Of a stretch of 64,000 nucleotides of DNA, positions 1-9,158 are shown piece after piece (within the stretch, counting starts at the first letter, position 1; every line of letters begins with the position of its first letter). The stretch comes from Thermodesulforhabdus norvegica (GTDB taxonomy: Bacteria > Desulfobacterota > Syntrophobacteria > Syntrophobacterales > Thermodesulforhabdaceae). The notes beneath the pieces are model-generated. The model was not told the DNA's origin and searched no databases. It saw nothing but the letters and a program-made list of their open reading frames with translations. The stretch covers positions 1 to 64,000 of the forward strand of contig NZ_FOUU01000007.1 of assembly GCF_900114975.1 (NCBI RefSeq). The letters run 5' to 3'. The position numbers and the translations under genes were made by a program.

Positions 1-263
1 AATCTTGCATCAACCTGTTCGAATCTTCTATCTACCTGTTCGAATCTTTTGTTCACGTCTTCTCTCAGTTCTGCAAATCTTGCATCAACCTGCTGGAATC
101 TTTTATCCACCTGTTCCATGAAGACCTGTAGAGTTGTTTCCAGTCTTATGAGCCTTTCTCTGTCTTCCTGGGTGAAGCCTTCATTGCCGGCAAAAGCTGT
201 AGAAAATAAAAATGTGAGAAAAATGCCGATTACGACGATTACGTTTTCTTTTTTTCCTGTCAT
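1..263 (-). CDS. secreted heptad-repeat coiled-coil protein (partial)
   Basis: This reading frame begins at the ATG at 263-261 and runs off the left edge after 87 codons. A GGAG ribosome-binding site lies 9 nt upstream. The first 25 residues form a signal peptide: a lysine-rich start, a hydrophobic core and STAFAG as a likely cleavage site. After residue 50 comes a near-perfect heptad repeat built on KRFEQVD, which predicts a long coiled coil. The DNA is repetitive accordingly; for example a 17-bp unit at 1-17 recurs at 76-92. Such proteins are widespread and have no assigned function. Location is probably periplasmic or envelope-associated. Confidence 0.75.
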   Translation of the reverse strand, partial: MTGKKENVIVVIGIFLTFLFSTAFAGNEGFTQEDRERLIRLETTLQVFMEQVDKRFQQVDARFAELREDVNKRFEQVDRRFEQVDAR

Positions 264-485
264 GGGTTACAACTCCATGCGGTATCTACCGTTGTTCCCG
301 TGATGTGTTTTGACGATCGTTTTTTCATTTTCGGGTTAAATAATATCAGGATAAATTAACAAAGTCGACGCTGCAAAGGATTTCGCCGGGGCAATGTGTG
401 TAAGGAAATTTGTTGGGCGATATTGAACCTTTAGCTATTAAACGGTAGTTCCTTTGCAGGGTCCGCTATAAGAGGTGTTTAGGTG

Positions 486-989
486 ATGATGCACGGATTG
501 GTGTTTGAGGCCTGTGGGGAACTGTGGGCCTTTGAAATAGATGCTGTGGAAAAGGTAGCAAGGGCTGCGGCCGTAAGGCGGATTCCGGAAATGCCGGAAG
601 GTTTGATGGGAATGGTCGGGTTCCGTGGCAGGTTCATTTTCGTTTTTGACTTCCGCAGGCTTTTCATGTGCGATGACCGGGAGTTCAGCAGTAACGATCG
701 GTTTATCATTCTCAGATCGGCCGACGGCCACATTGCCCTGGTCGTAGACGACGTGGTGGGGGTATTTGAGCTGAATCCCGTAGCGGATCGAGAAACGGAA
801 AGGATAATGACTCATAAGTGTGGCCCTGTGAAATCAATAGCCCTTCCGGCCAGCGGGATTCCCGGGTACGATGCCGTATTGGGGCGGGGAATTCGGGTTC
901 TGGATGCCGGCTGGTTTTTCAGGAAGGGGGCGGATGCAGAGGTTGCGGAGGCGTGGTTGTCCGAGGAAGATTTCGGTCGGTCACGCTGA
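486..989 (+). CDS. CheW-like adaptor (WspB-like position)
   Basis: A single CheW domain spans most of the protein: a beta-rich start (LVFEACGELWAFEIDAVEKV), then the conserved MGMVGFRGRFIFVFDFRRLF stretch. CheW proteins couple chemoreceptors to the CheA kinase at the inner membrane. The start is one of GTG 483, ATG 486 or ATG 489; AGAGGTG at 472-477 fits either ATG. It is the first gene of an eight-gene chemosensory cluster in which a CheR-TPR gene follows and a second CheW comes after that, the order of wspB-wspC-wspD in Pseudomonas. The C-terminal 40 residues are a less conserved tail. Family is certain; the Wsp role is inferred from context. Confidence 0.9.
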   Translation: MMHGLVFEACGELWAFEIDAVEKVARAAAVRRIPEMPEGLMGMVGFRGRFIFVFDFRRLFMCDDREFSSNDRFIILRSADGHIALVVDDVVGVFELNPVADRETERIMTHKCGPVKSIALPASGIPGYDAVLGRGIRVLDAGWFFRKGADAEVAEAWLSEEDFGRSR

Positions 990-1061
990 AGGCCGATAAA
1001 AAATGTGTGGCAGGAGTTGCCTGATGGGCGCAATCGAAAACGAAGTGCAGGCTTCTGGATT

Positions 1062-2564
1062 ATGAACGATCCGTGCGGCGAAATTTCCCGGGAATCGATT
1101 TCAATGATAAAGGAAGCCCTTGAGCGTTATCTGGGGATATGCTGCGACAGAACGGTCTTACGCGGCGGGCTTAGAGCTCTGAGAAAGGCCGCAGAAAAAA
1201 GCGGTTACTCATCGCCGGAAGAGTTTTTGTTCTGGTTGCTGATGGAAGCTCCGGAAAAAGAGCGCGTACGTCGTCTGGCGGAATTTTTCACCGTGGGGGA
1301 GACTTACTTTTTTCGCGGCGTGAGGGTTTTCCTTGCGTTAAGAGATGGTTTGATACCGGACATACTGGCGCGCAAGAGGTCCCTGGGGCTGGATCAGAAT
1401 GTGCGTATATGGAGCGCAGGGTGCAGTACCGGCGAGGAGCCTTACACACTGGCCATACTGCTCGAAGAGGCCGGGCCTCGGGAAAGCGGCTGGTCCTATT
1501 CTATCGTTGCCACGGATATTAACGGGGGCTTCATCGCCCGGGCGAAAAAAGCCCGTTACGGACAGTGGTCCTTTAGAAAGCCTCTTCCGGAAAAGTACAA
1601 AAAGTACTTTACCGCCCTGGAGGGAGGGGAGTTCGAGGTCATTCCCGACATAAAAAAGCGCGTCTCCTTCTCGGTGCTTAATCTCGTTGAAGAGGGATAT
1701 CCCTCGCCGGCCACGGGAACTTCCAGACTGGACGTTATAATCTGTCGAAACGTCATTATGTACATGCTTCCCGAATATCGCCGTAAGGTGGTGGAAAGGT
1801 TCCGGCAGTGTCTGGTGGAGGGGGGATTCTTGATTCTGACGCCCGCAGAGGTGCATTCCGTGGAGACGGAAGGGTGGAAATACTCTGTAATTCCCGGAGG
1901 TGCCCTTTTGCAGAAGACCTCCCGAAGGCCAACGACTGCGGTCAGAGCTTCCTCCGTGAGTGCTTCCGAAAAGGACCCTGTGATCGAGATCTCCGCCCGT
2001 TCCGGTACCGGGTTACCGCGGGGTTCTTCACAGATATTGAAGCAACGGAGTAAGGATGATGATGCGGCGGCCGCTGAGATTTCAAAAGCCGGGGAATTGG
2101 CTGGTCGGAGAAAGGTTGAATCTCAATCGGGTACGGTGCCCGACATCAGGGAAGTAGCCGGAAAAATCCAGGGCATGGCGAATGATGGGCAGTACGAGGA
2201 AGCCCTCGAACTTATAGACCGGCATGCCGAAGCCCTGAAGTTCAGACCGGAGTTTTACTATCTGAAGGGTGCTCTTTTCCGGGAAATGGGCCGTACCGAA
2301 GAGGCCCTTGCGTCATACAGGCGGGCACTTTATCTCGATCCTCATTGGGTTCCCGCTTTAATAGCCCTCGGGACCCTGTTGAAAGCTCAGGGCAACAGGG
2401 TTGCCGGAAACAACTTTCTCCGTGAAGCCCTGGCTTTGCTGAAGCAAAAACCGGAGGGAGAAATATCTTTGTTTGACGGAAATTTTGATGTCCCAGACCT
2501 GATAGGTATGATTGAGGCAGTTCTTGAAAGCGAAAAGAGGGAAAATGGACGAAAGGGAAATTGA
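1062..2564 (+). CDS. CheR methyltransferase with C-terminal TPRs (WspC-like)
   Basis: This SAM-dependent methyltransferase should methylate glutamates on the co-encoded chemoreceptor. The N-terminal helical CheR domain ends with TVGETYFFR, a family signature. The SAM pocket follows: IWSAGCSTGEEPYTLAILLE (motif I), IVATDINGGF and ICRNVIMYM. After a polar linker there is a TPR region near residues 370-460 (ALELIDRHAEALKF, ALASYRRALYLDPHWVPAL). A CheR-TPR fusion is the hallmark of WspC. I chose ATG 1062; the frame stays open upstream to a GTG at 1005, but homology starts after 1062. It overlaps the next gene by 20 nt. Confidence 0.93.
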   Translation: MNDPCGEISRESISMIKEALERYLGICCDRTVLRGGLRALRKAAEKSGYSSPEEFLFWLLMEAPEKERVRRLAEFFTVGETYFFRGVRVFLALRDGLIPDILARKRSLGLDQNVRIWSAGCSTGEEPYTLAILLEEAGPRESGWSYSIVATDINGGFIARAKKARYGQWSFRKPLPEKYKKYFTALEGGEFEVIPDIKKRVSFSVLNLVEEGYPSPATGTSRLDVIICRNVIMYMLPEYRRKVVERFRQCLVEGGFLILTPAEVHSVETEGWKYSVIPGGALLQKTSRRPTTAVRASSVSASEKDPVIEISARSGTGLPRGSSQILKQRSKDDDAAAAEISKAGELAGRRKVESQSGTVPDIREVAGKIQGMANDGQYEEALELIDRHAEALKFRPEFYYLKGALFREMGRTEEALASYRRALYLDPHWVPALIALGTLLKAQGNRVAGNNFLREALALLKQKPEGEISLFDGNFDVPDLIGMIEAVLESEKRENGRKGN

Positions 2565-3057
2565 AATCCTGGAGAAAAGAGCCCGTGAACTGGCCGAAGG
2601 TTTCCGGCAGGAGCTTCTCCAGGAAGACTCAATAGATGCGGTTGCTTTCATTCTGGGCGAAAGGGAATTCGCTTTAGGTCTGGAATGCGTCCGTGAAGTA
2701 AGACCTTTCTCCGGTGTTACCCCTCTCCCTGCCGTTCCCCGGTTTGTTATGGGTATTACCGGCATCAGGGGAGAAGTGCTTTCCGTGGTGGACATTTCGG
2801 AATTGCTGGGTGTTAGTCCGGCTCCCCTGAGCTCAGACGCCGGGCTGATTATCCTGCAGGATCAGGGATCGGGCATGACTTTTGCCCTTGTGGTCAATCG
2901 CATACTGGGCGTGGTGAAAGTATCCCGTAAGGAATTACTTCCTTTATCTGCCTGTTACGAATTTGCAAAAAGTAAGATCGTTCAGGGAGTGACCACTTCC
3001 GGTGTGATCCTTCTCGACGGAAGGGCTCTTTTAAACGAACCCTCTCTTATGTTGTAG
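2545..3057 (+). CDS. second CheW-like adaptor (WspD-like)
   Basis: An N-terminal charged helix (MDEREIEILEKRARELAEGF) precedes a CheW domain (residues about 30-165) with FILGEREFALGLECVREVRP and MGITGIRGEVLSVVDISELL. The protein should link receptor and kinase. The start is ATG 2545, preceded by AGAGGG, and lies inside the 3' end of the CheR gene, so the two are probably translationally coupled. Two different CheW proteins flanking a CheR-TPR is the Wsp arrangement, where each CheW contacts a different partner. Family confident; partner assignment inferred. Confidence 0.92.
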   Translation: MDEREIEILEKRARELAEGFRQELLQEDSIDAVAFILGEREFALGLECVREVRPFSGVTPLPAVPRFVMGITGIRGEVLSVVDISELLGVSPAPLSSDAGLIILQDQGSGMTFALVVNRILGVVKVSRKELLPLSACYEFAKSKIVQGVTTSGVILLDGRALLNEPSLML

Positions 3058-3087
3058 TGTTAAAAAAACTGACGGAGGATTGCTCTC

Positions 3088-5124
3088 ATGCTGGGAATAG
3101 GGAGAAGCCTGAAGATTAAGATGGCTCTTATCTTCGGATCCATTGTAGTTTTCAGCCTTATTGCTTCCGGAGTGCTTACCTTTGTCCACACAAGAAAAAC
3201 CCTTATGGACCGCATATCTTGTGAGCTCGCATCGGGTATAAAAAGGAAAGGGCATGAGGTCGTGGAGTTCTTAAAAGACAGGGTAACCGATGTCGAACTC
3301 ATTGCTAATTCAAGATACCCTATGGACATCATAAATTATGTCTTAAAGGTCCGGGAGGGGGTTACGGGTAGCATAGCAATATACGAAGGACTGGCCCATA
3401 AAGCCCACGATTATCTTAAGAATCCGAAGGTGAGGAAGTATTTTGACGACATAGTCATAATCGATTCGGAAAGCTTTTACATTTTTTACACTGTTCAGAG
3501 AGGGCTGGAGGGTGGGTTTATACCCGTCTCACAATATGAAGTGCTGAGGTCTGCATGGGGAGCAGTCGTCGAGGATCGGCCCGAATATCGTAACGGTGCC
3601 GCCGACCACAAAACCGTCTACATTTCCGACATTACTTTTTATCAGCCCGTGGGACAGCCCTGCCTCATCATAGCCTGTCCGATTACCAATGATCTGGGAA
3701 GAAGGGTGGCCGTTATCGTCGGTGTGGTCGGCATCCGCCATATTAATCTCGTCGTGGCGGGAGAAGCGGGTCAGGGGAAAGCATCGGAAACCTATCTTGT
3801 GGGCCGTGATGGTCTGGTTCGCTCTTCTACGGTTTTTCTTTCTATCAACGACGTCGGGCAGAAGAAGATCGAATCAGAGGCCCTGCAAAGGGCTTTGAAG
3901 GGTGAGGAGGGTGTGGTTACCTGTGTGAACCACAGGAATCAAAAAGTCGTTACGGCTTTTGCCCCTTTAAAACTTCCGGATAGAGCAGGAACCAATTTCG
4001 ACTGGATTATCCTATCGGAAGTGGAATACGACAGAGCCTTCGGGCCGGTGAGAAGGCTTGCCTTCTATTACTCTTTCCTTGGAATCGGAATAGCCCTTCT
4101 TGCCGTAGTCGTTTCTTTTTTCGTTGCCCGTTCTATGGTGAGACCTATCAGGGTGCTCAGAGATGCCGTCGGCGCAATGGCAAAGGGGGACCTGAGCTAT
4201 GCACTGCCCGATTCAAAAAGGGGCGATGAGGTGGGAGAATTAATAAGAGACTTTCGGAAGATGCAGGAGGTACTCAAGGCCAATACCGGTGGGCTTGTCG
4301 AAGGCGTTCAGAGGCTTGCAACGGCGGTAAACGAGCTTTCTGCCACGGCTGCGGAGCTCGCAACTGGTGCGGCCGAAACGGCGTCAAGCGTACAGGAAGT
4401 GGGGACTACTGCCGAAGAGATGCGCCAGGTTGCCAGGCATTCTCTGGAAAAGTCCAGGAATGTCGGGGCAATAGCCGAAGATGCCGTGCGGGAGGCCGTT
4501 CGTGGGCGGGAGGCTGCCGAGGAAGCCTTAAAGGGCCTGGGCAGTATTCGCAGGGAAATAGAGTTTCTGGCTTCAAGCGTCATAAAACTGGGGGAGCAGA
4601 GTCGTAACATCGGGATTATTATAGACACTGTGAAGGATCTCGCCGATCAGGTTAACATCCTTTCGGTCAATGCGGCAATTGAGGCGGCCAGAGCAGGAGA
4701 GCAGGGGAAGGGGTTTTCCGTTGTGGCTCAGGAGATGAGAAACCTTGCGGAACAGTCGAGAGAAGCGGCCGACCGGATAAAGGAAATACTGACGAAGGTT
4801 CAGGATTCAACTTCTGAAGCGGTCATGGCAGTTGAGCGGGGAAATAAGGCTGTTTCGAGGGGTGTTGAACTGGGTGAAGAGATGGGAAGCACGATAAAAA
4901 GTCTGGCCGCGGTGGTTCAGGAAGCAGCCGATTCGGCTCTTCAGATTTCGGCATCCAGCCAGCAACAGCTTACAGGTGTGGAGCAGGTCGTCGAGGCCAT
5001 GCGGGCCATTCAGGAGGCGGTTCATCAAAATACGGAAGCGGCGCGTCAGCTTGAAGCATCCGTCCATGATCTCGCGGAACTGAGTGAGTCTCTCAAGAAG
5101 CTTGCGGAGTCCTTCAAGTTTTAG
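3088..5124 (+). CDS. methyl-accepting chemotaxis protein, periplasmic sensor (WspA-like)
   Basis: Transmembrane receptor of 678 residues. TM1 is near residues 10-32 and is followed by a periplasmic region of about 290 residues, long enough for a double Cache-type sensor. TM2 lies near 320-345. A HAMP domain follows ([20 protein letters not shown]). The C-terminal signalling hairpin contains the conserved tip [20 protein letters not shown] and [18 protein letters not shown]. There is no NWETF-type pentapeptide; the end is AESFKF. A strong GGAGG site precedes the ATG. It is the only receptor in the cluster and presumably its dedicated input. Confidence 0.96.
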   Translation: MLGIGRSLKIKMALIFGSIVVFSLIASGVLTFVHTRKTLMDRISCELASGIKRKGHEVVEFLKDRVTDVELIANSRYPMDIINYVLKVREGVTGSIAIYEGLAHKAHDYLKNPKVRKYFDDIVIIDSESFYIFYTVQRGLEGGFIPVSQYEVLRSAWGAVVEDRPEYRNGAADHKTVYISDITFYQPVGQPCLIIACPITNDLGRRVAVIVGVVGIRHINLVVAGEAGQGKASETYLVGRDGLVRSSTVFLSINDVGQKKIESEALQRALKGEEGVVTCVNHRNQKVVTAFAPLKLPDRAGTNFDWIILSEVEYDRAFGPVRRLAFYYSFLGIGIALLAVVVSFFVARSMVRPIRVLRDAVGAMAKGDLSYALPDSKRGDEVGELIRDFRKMQEVLKANTGGLVEGVQRLATAVNELSATAAELATGAAETASSVQEVGTTAEEMRQVARHSLEKSRNVGAIAEDAVREAVRGREAAEEALKGLGSIRREIEFLASSVIKLGEQSRNIGIIIDTVKDLADQVNILSVNAAIEAARAGEQGKGFSVVAQEMRNLAEQSREAADRIKEILTKVQDSTSEAVMAVERGNKAVSRGVELGEEMGSTIKSLAAVVQEAADSALQISASSQQQLTGVEQVVEAMRAIQEAVHQNTEAARQLEASVHDLAELSESLKKLAESFKF

Positions 5125-5141
5125 TGGGTTGGAGTGGTTAG

Positions 5142-7289
5142 ATGCAGGACGATCAGTTGATGGCCGCATTGCTGGAGGCCTTTCGGGAAGAAGCCCGGGA
5201 AAGGCTTGAGGCTCTGTACTCTTTTGCCGAAGCGCTGGAGTCGGGTGATCTTACCCGGGAGAAGGTCGATGAGGCCTATCGTGAGGCTCACAGCCTGAAA
5301 GGTGCGGCAAGAGCCGTGGGCCTGACCGAGGTGGTTCGGGTATGCCAGGAACTCGAAAGCTTTATCGGTCGTCTGAAGGACGATGGGGAGCGGGAGCCTC
5401 AGGAAGTTGCCCGTGAGCTATATCGGTTCATAAAGGAAATAGAATCGGGCATATACGGCTGGAAAGCGGCATCGGGAGTATCGCAGGGTGAGGCCTTTTC
5501 GGAAGGTGCCGTCGAGAAGGATCGTGGGGGATTTTTTGAAGAAGGTGAGACATCCGAAGGGGCCGTTGCTCTTGCGAGAACCGGTGATAAGGTTTCCTAC
5601 GAACCGCTTCATGAACCGACGGAAACCGTCAGGGTTAACGTACGGCGGCTTGACGTTCTTTTAAGACGGGCCGAGGAATTCATTCCGATCAAGCTGGCTT
5701 CTTCGCAGTATGCCGGGGAATTAAAAAAACTCTACTGGTTCCTTGAAGATGTGAAGAGCCGTCGCGGTGATGACCCGGATCTGTCTTACGTTGAAAGTGT
5801 GCTTCAGAGGCTGGTCCTTCGCGTGGAGTCCACATCGCGTCAGCTCGACATCCTTGTGGAGGACCTGCTGGATCGGGCTAAAGACCTTTTGATGCAGCCC
5901 TTTTCCGTTTTGTTCCAGGGTATGGGCAGGATGGTCAGGGAGCTTGCCGGAGAGCTCGGAAAGGAGGTGGTCTTCACGGTTGACGGTGAGGACATAGAAA
6001 TAGATCGGAGGATTCTGGAGGAATTGAGGGATCCGATGATTCATCTCCTCAGGAATGCCGTGGATCACGGAATTGAAGTTCCTGAAGAAAGAGTGCGTCG
6101 AGGTAAGGACAGGCAGGGCCGTGTCGGGGTGCTGATCAGACGGGAGGAGGCGAGAAAGGTTTCTCTGGTGGTGAGGGATGACGGGAGGGGTATATCGGTT
6201 AAGAGGGTGCGGGAAAAGGCCCTGGAGCTGGGTTTACTTCAGCAGTCCAGGCTGGAGGGGATGGATGACTTTCAGGTCCTTCAATTCATCTTTTATCCGG
6301 GCTTTTCTACGAGCCCTTCCGTTACGGAGCTTTCCGGGCGGGGTCTCGGTATGTCCATCGTAAAGGAAAAGATCGAATCGGTCGGTGGGAGCGTATCGGT
6401 TTCGAGCAAAGAAGGCTTTGGGACGGAGTTTATAATCGAACTTCCGGTGTCGCTGGCGACCTTTCGAGGCATTCTGGTCAGGGATCTGGGACGGCGCTTC
6501 GTTGTGCCCACTCATAGTGTTGATGCCGTGGTCAGACTGGAAGAATCTGATCATAGAGCGTTAATAGGCGGTGTCGTTTCCGTAAAGCATAACGGTCAGA
6601 TAATTCCGGTGCAAAGGCTCGGGGCGGTGCTGGGGCTTGATCGGCCCCGGCGCCGGGAGGGTGATTCTCCTTCCGTTCTGCTGGTGATAAGTGCATCCGG
6701 TGTCAGAGCCGGTTTTCTCGTGGAAGAGGTCATAACGGAGCAGGAGGGGCTGATCAAGGGGCTGGGACCCCACTTAAAAAGCGTTCCTTTCGTCTGGGCC
6801 GCTACCGTCCTGGGAAGCGGAGAAGTGGTACCCGTTCTGAATCCCGGTGATCTCGTGAGGTCTCTGCAGGAAAAGCCCGTAGCCGCTGAAGATTCCGGGG
6901 AATACGATCGGGGAATCCCTCTGAAGAGAAAAAATATTCTCGTGGTTGAAGATTCCATAACCTCCAGAACGCTTTTGAAAAACATTCTGGAAGCCTCGGG
7001 TTTCGGAGTGATAACAGCCGTTGACGGGCTGGAAGCCCTTTCATTGCTGGAGAACTACGAGATCGATCTGGTGGTTTCGGATGTCGAAATGCCCCGCATG
7101 AACGGGATTGAATTGACCAGGAGGATTCGCGCCAGTGAAGGTATGCGAAACCTTCCCGTTATCCTGGTGACGGGGCTGGATTCTCCGGAAGATCGAGAAC
7201 GGGGACTGGAAGCCGGCGCTGACGCTTACATCGTAAAGACGGACTTCAGGCAAACGACTCTGCTGGAGGTGATAAGAAGGTACTTATGA
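5142..7289 (+). CDS. hybrid CheA histidine kinase with receiver domain (WspE-like)
   Basis: Order of domains: HPt (1-105) with the phosphorylated His50 in EAHSLKGAARAVG; a linker without an obvious CheY-binding P2; dimerisation helices; HATPase with N-box HLLRNAVDHGIE, G1 VVRDDGRGI and G2 GRGLGMSIVKEKIE; CheW-like P5 domain; and a C-terminal receiver (NILVVEDSITSR, VVSDVEMPRMNG, end ILVTGLDSPEDRERG). A CheA-REC fusion is typical of WspE and Frz-type pathways. It phosphorylates CheB and probably the GGDEF regulator downstream. It overlaps cheB by 4 nt. Confidence 0.96.
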   Translation: MQDDQLMAALLEAFREEARERLEALYSFAEALESGDLTREKVDEAYREAHSLKGAARAVGLTEVVRVCQELESFIGRLKDDGEREPQEVARELYRFIKEIESGIYGWKAASGVSQGEAFSEGAVEKDRGGFFEEGETSEGAVALARTGDKVSYEPLHEPTETVRVNVRRLDVLLRRAEEFIPIKLASSQYAGELKKLYWFLEDVKSRRGDDPDLSYVESVLQRLVLRVESTSRQLDILVEDLLDRAKDLLMQPFSVLFQGMGRMVRELAGELGKEVVFTVDGEDIEIDRRILEELRDPMIHLLRNAVDHGIEVPEERVRRGKDRQGRVGVLIRREEARKVSLVVRDDGRGISVKRVREKALELGLLQQSRLEGMDDFQVLQFIFYPGFSTSPSVTELSGRGLGMSIVKEKIESVGGSVSVSSKEGFGTEFIIELPVSLATFRGILVRDLGRRFVVPTHSVDAVVRLEESDHRALIGGVVSVKHNGQIIPVQRLGAVLGLDRPRRREGDSPSVLLVISASGVRAGFLVEEVITEQEGLIKGLGPHLKSVPFVWAATVLGSGEVVPVLNPGDLVRSLQEKPVAAEDSGEYDRGIPLKRKNILVVEDSITSRTLLKNILEASGFGVITAVDGLEALSLLENYEIDLVVSDVEMPRMNGIELTRRIRASEGMRNLPVILVTGLDSPEDRERGLEAGADAYIVKTDFRQTTLLEVIRRYL

Positions 7290-8362
7290 ACGGGAGAAAG
7301 CGGCTACTCATTGTCGATGATTCTCCAACCTGGAGGAGTTATCTCAGATACATCTTTGAAAAAGACGGGTATTTCGATGTGATTGGCACGGCCGTTGACG
7401 GACTCGATGCCCTTGAGAAAACCCGTCTTCTCGTCCCCGATGTGATAACCATGGACATAGAAATGCCCCGTATGAACGGAATTGAGGCCTCCAGAAGGAT
7501 AATGGAATTTCATCCCGTGCCGATAATAATCGTGAGCGATTTCTGGGAAACTGAGGCGGTTAAAAAGGCCTTTGATGCCATGGAGATAGGGGCTGTGGCA
7601 GGTGTTCAGAAACCGAGCATGATTGTTTCGGAACGTGCCGGAGCCGAACAGATATCAGTGCTGGTGAGAACGGTAAAGCTGATGTCGGAAGTGCCGGTGA
7701 TAAGACGGAGCAGGTTGAAGCCCGGGAGCAGATATGAGGAAAAGGACGGGGGAACCGCGGCTTCCTTTGAAGGGGTTTCGAAAGTAAGGCTTGTGGTAAT
7801 CGGTGCGTCCACAGGTGGTCCTGTGGTTCTTAAAGAAATTTTTTCCCGGCTTCCGGCAAACTTTCCTTTACCCATTGCCGTGGTGCAGCACATCGCCCCG
7901 GGGTTCATAACGGGGTTCGTGAAGTGGCTCGAACAGGCATCTCCTTTGCGTTTTTCCGAAGCCTGCCACGGTGAGGAGCTTCTGCCCGGGACGGTCTATC
8001 TGGCTCCCGACGGCGTTCACATGGAAGTTGACCACAGATTGATCGTTCGCCTGACCGATGGGCCGGCCGAACACGGTGTTAAGCCCTCCGTTTCGGTTCT
8101 TTTCAGGTCCGTTGCGAAGAATCTGGGTCCTCATGCGGTGGGTGTGCTTCTTACCGGTATGGGGAAGGATGGGGCTGAAGAGTTGCTTGCTATGCGCAGG
8201 GCCGGAGCGATAACCATTGCTCAGGATGAAGATAGTTCTCTTGTTTTCGGCATGCCGGGAGAAGCGGTTCGGCTGAGCGGTGCGACGATGGTACTACCGC
8301 CGGAAAGGATAGCCAGATACCTAATGAAACTGGGCGGAGAAATTGAAAGAGAAGGAGGGTAA
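7286..8362 (+). CDS. cheB: protein-glutamate methylesterase CheB (WspF-like)
   Basis: Receiver domain (1-125) with acceptor Asp57 in TMDIEMPRMNG, a linker, then a methylesterase domain with the expected triad: Ser175 in VIGASTGGP, His202 in QHIAPGF and Asp296 in TGMGKDGAEEL. It removes methyl groups from the receptor, opposing CheR, and gives adaptation. In Wsp systems loss of this protein locks diguanylate cyclase output on. The start ATG overlaps the stop of the CheA gene (ATGA), which indicates coupled translation. Confidence 0.97.
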   Translation: MNGRKRLLIVDDSPTWRSYLRYIFEKDGYFDVIGTAVDGLDALEKTRLLVPDVITMDIEMPRMNGIEASRRIMEFHPVPIIIVSDFWETEAVKKAFDAMEIGAVAGVQKPSMIVSERAGAEQISVLVRTVKLMSEVPVIRRSRLKPGSRYEEKDGGTAASFEGVSKVRLVVIGASTGGPVVLKEIFSRLPANFPLPIAVVQHIAPGFITGFVKWLEQASPLRFSEACHGEELLPGTVYLAPDGVHMEVDHRLIVRLTDGPAEHGVKPSVSVLFRSVAKNLGPHAVGVLLTGMGKDGAEELLAMRRAGAITIAQDEDSSLVFGMPGEAVRLSGATMVLPPERIARYLMKLGGEIEREGG

Positions 8363-8373
8363 TCGGGAAAACT

Positions 8374-9135
8374 ATGAGCGGGGATACAGGGGTTCTGGGC
8401 GGAAAAAGTATGAAAATTCTGGTCGTCGAAGACAGTAAGACTCAGGCGGTTCATTTAAAATCTCTTCTGGAGCGTAACGGTTATTACGTGGTCTGTGCGG
8501 AGAACGGCAAGGCTGCCTGGGAGGTCCTGCAACGAGATCCTCCGGACATTGTCATTACCGACATTCTTATGCCGGAGATGGACGGGTACGAGCTCTGCAG
8601 GAAAATTAAGGCCGATGAAAAAACCCGCCGGATTCCCGTTGTTCTTGTGAGCAGGCTGTCCGACCCTGAAGATATCATTAAAGGAATCGAGTCCGGAGCC
8701 GACAATTTCATTACCAAGCCCTATGACGAAGAGGCTCTGGTTGCCAGAATTGATTACATTTCCGTCAACAAGAAACTGCGACGGGAGAACCGATCCGAAA
8801 TGGGTCTCGAAGTTTTTTTTGGAGGGAAAAGACACTTCATAACGGCGGATCGCATTCAGATACTGGATCTTCTGTTGTCCACTTACGAAGAAGCAAGACG
8901 ACGGGCCGTTGAGCTGGAGAAGGCTCACAAAGAGCTCCAGGAGGCTTACAGGAAGATAAAAACCCTTGAAGGCATTCTCCCTATTTGCAGTGGCTGTAAA
9001 AAGCTACGAGATGACGATGGTATATGGCATTCTCTGGAAGAGTACCTTGAAGCTCGATCCAACACCCGCTTTTCTCATGGGCTGTGTCCGGAGTGTGCCG
9101 AAAGGCTTTATCCGGACTACTTCGGGAAGAAGTAG
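8374..9135 (+). CDS. response regulator with Cys-rich C-terminal domain
   Basis: A receiver domain (MKILVVEDSKTQAVHLKSLL, acceptor Asp63 in ITDILMPEMDG, Lys115 in ITKPYDEE) is followed by a coiled-coil linker (about 165-200). The C-terminal module has paired cysteines: C205/C208 in ILPICSGCKKLRDD and C238/C241 in SHGLCPECAERLYPD, probably a metal site. This tail occurs on many deltaproteobacterial receivers but has no defined output. Start may be ATG 8374 or ATG 8410; the latter begins exactly at the receiver. It sits between cheB and the GGDEF gene, a place empty in the Pseudomonas wsp operon. Confidence 0.9.
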   Translation: MSGDTGVLGGKSMKILVVEDSKTQAVHLKSLLERNGYYVVCAENGKAAWEVLQRDPPDIVITDILMPEMDGYELCRKIKADEKTRRIPVVLVSRLSDPEDIIKGIESGADNFITKPYDEEALVARIDYISVNKKLRRENRSEMGLEVFFGGKRHFITADRIQILDLLLSTYEEARRRAVELEKAHKELQEAYRKIKTLEGILPICSGCKKLRDDDGIWHSLEEYLEARSNTRFSHGLCPECAERLYPDYFGKK

Positions 9136-9158
9136 TTTTAAACGCGGAGCCCGGGTCG

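Noticed and set aside
1-110. Possible CRISPR or satellite repeat
   Set aside because: The repeats are in-frame 21-nt units encoding heptads, without spacers.
49-303. Plus-strand open frame of 84 codons at the left edge
   Set aside because: It is the complement of the heptad-repeat gene, which has a signal peptide and ribosome-binding site on the minus strand.
309-346. Promoter for the chemosensory operon (TTGACG with TAATAT)
   Set aside because: The spacing is about 25 nt, too long for a sigma70 promoter; no better site was found.
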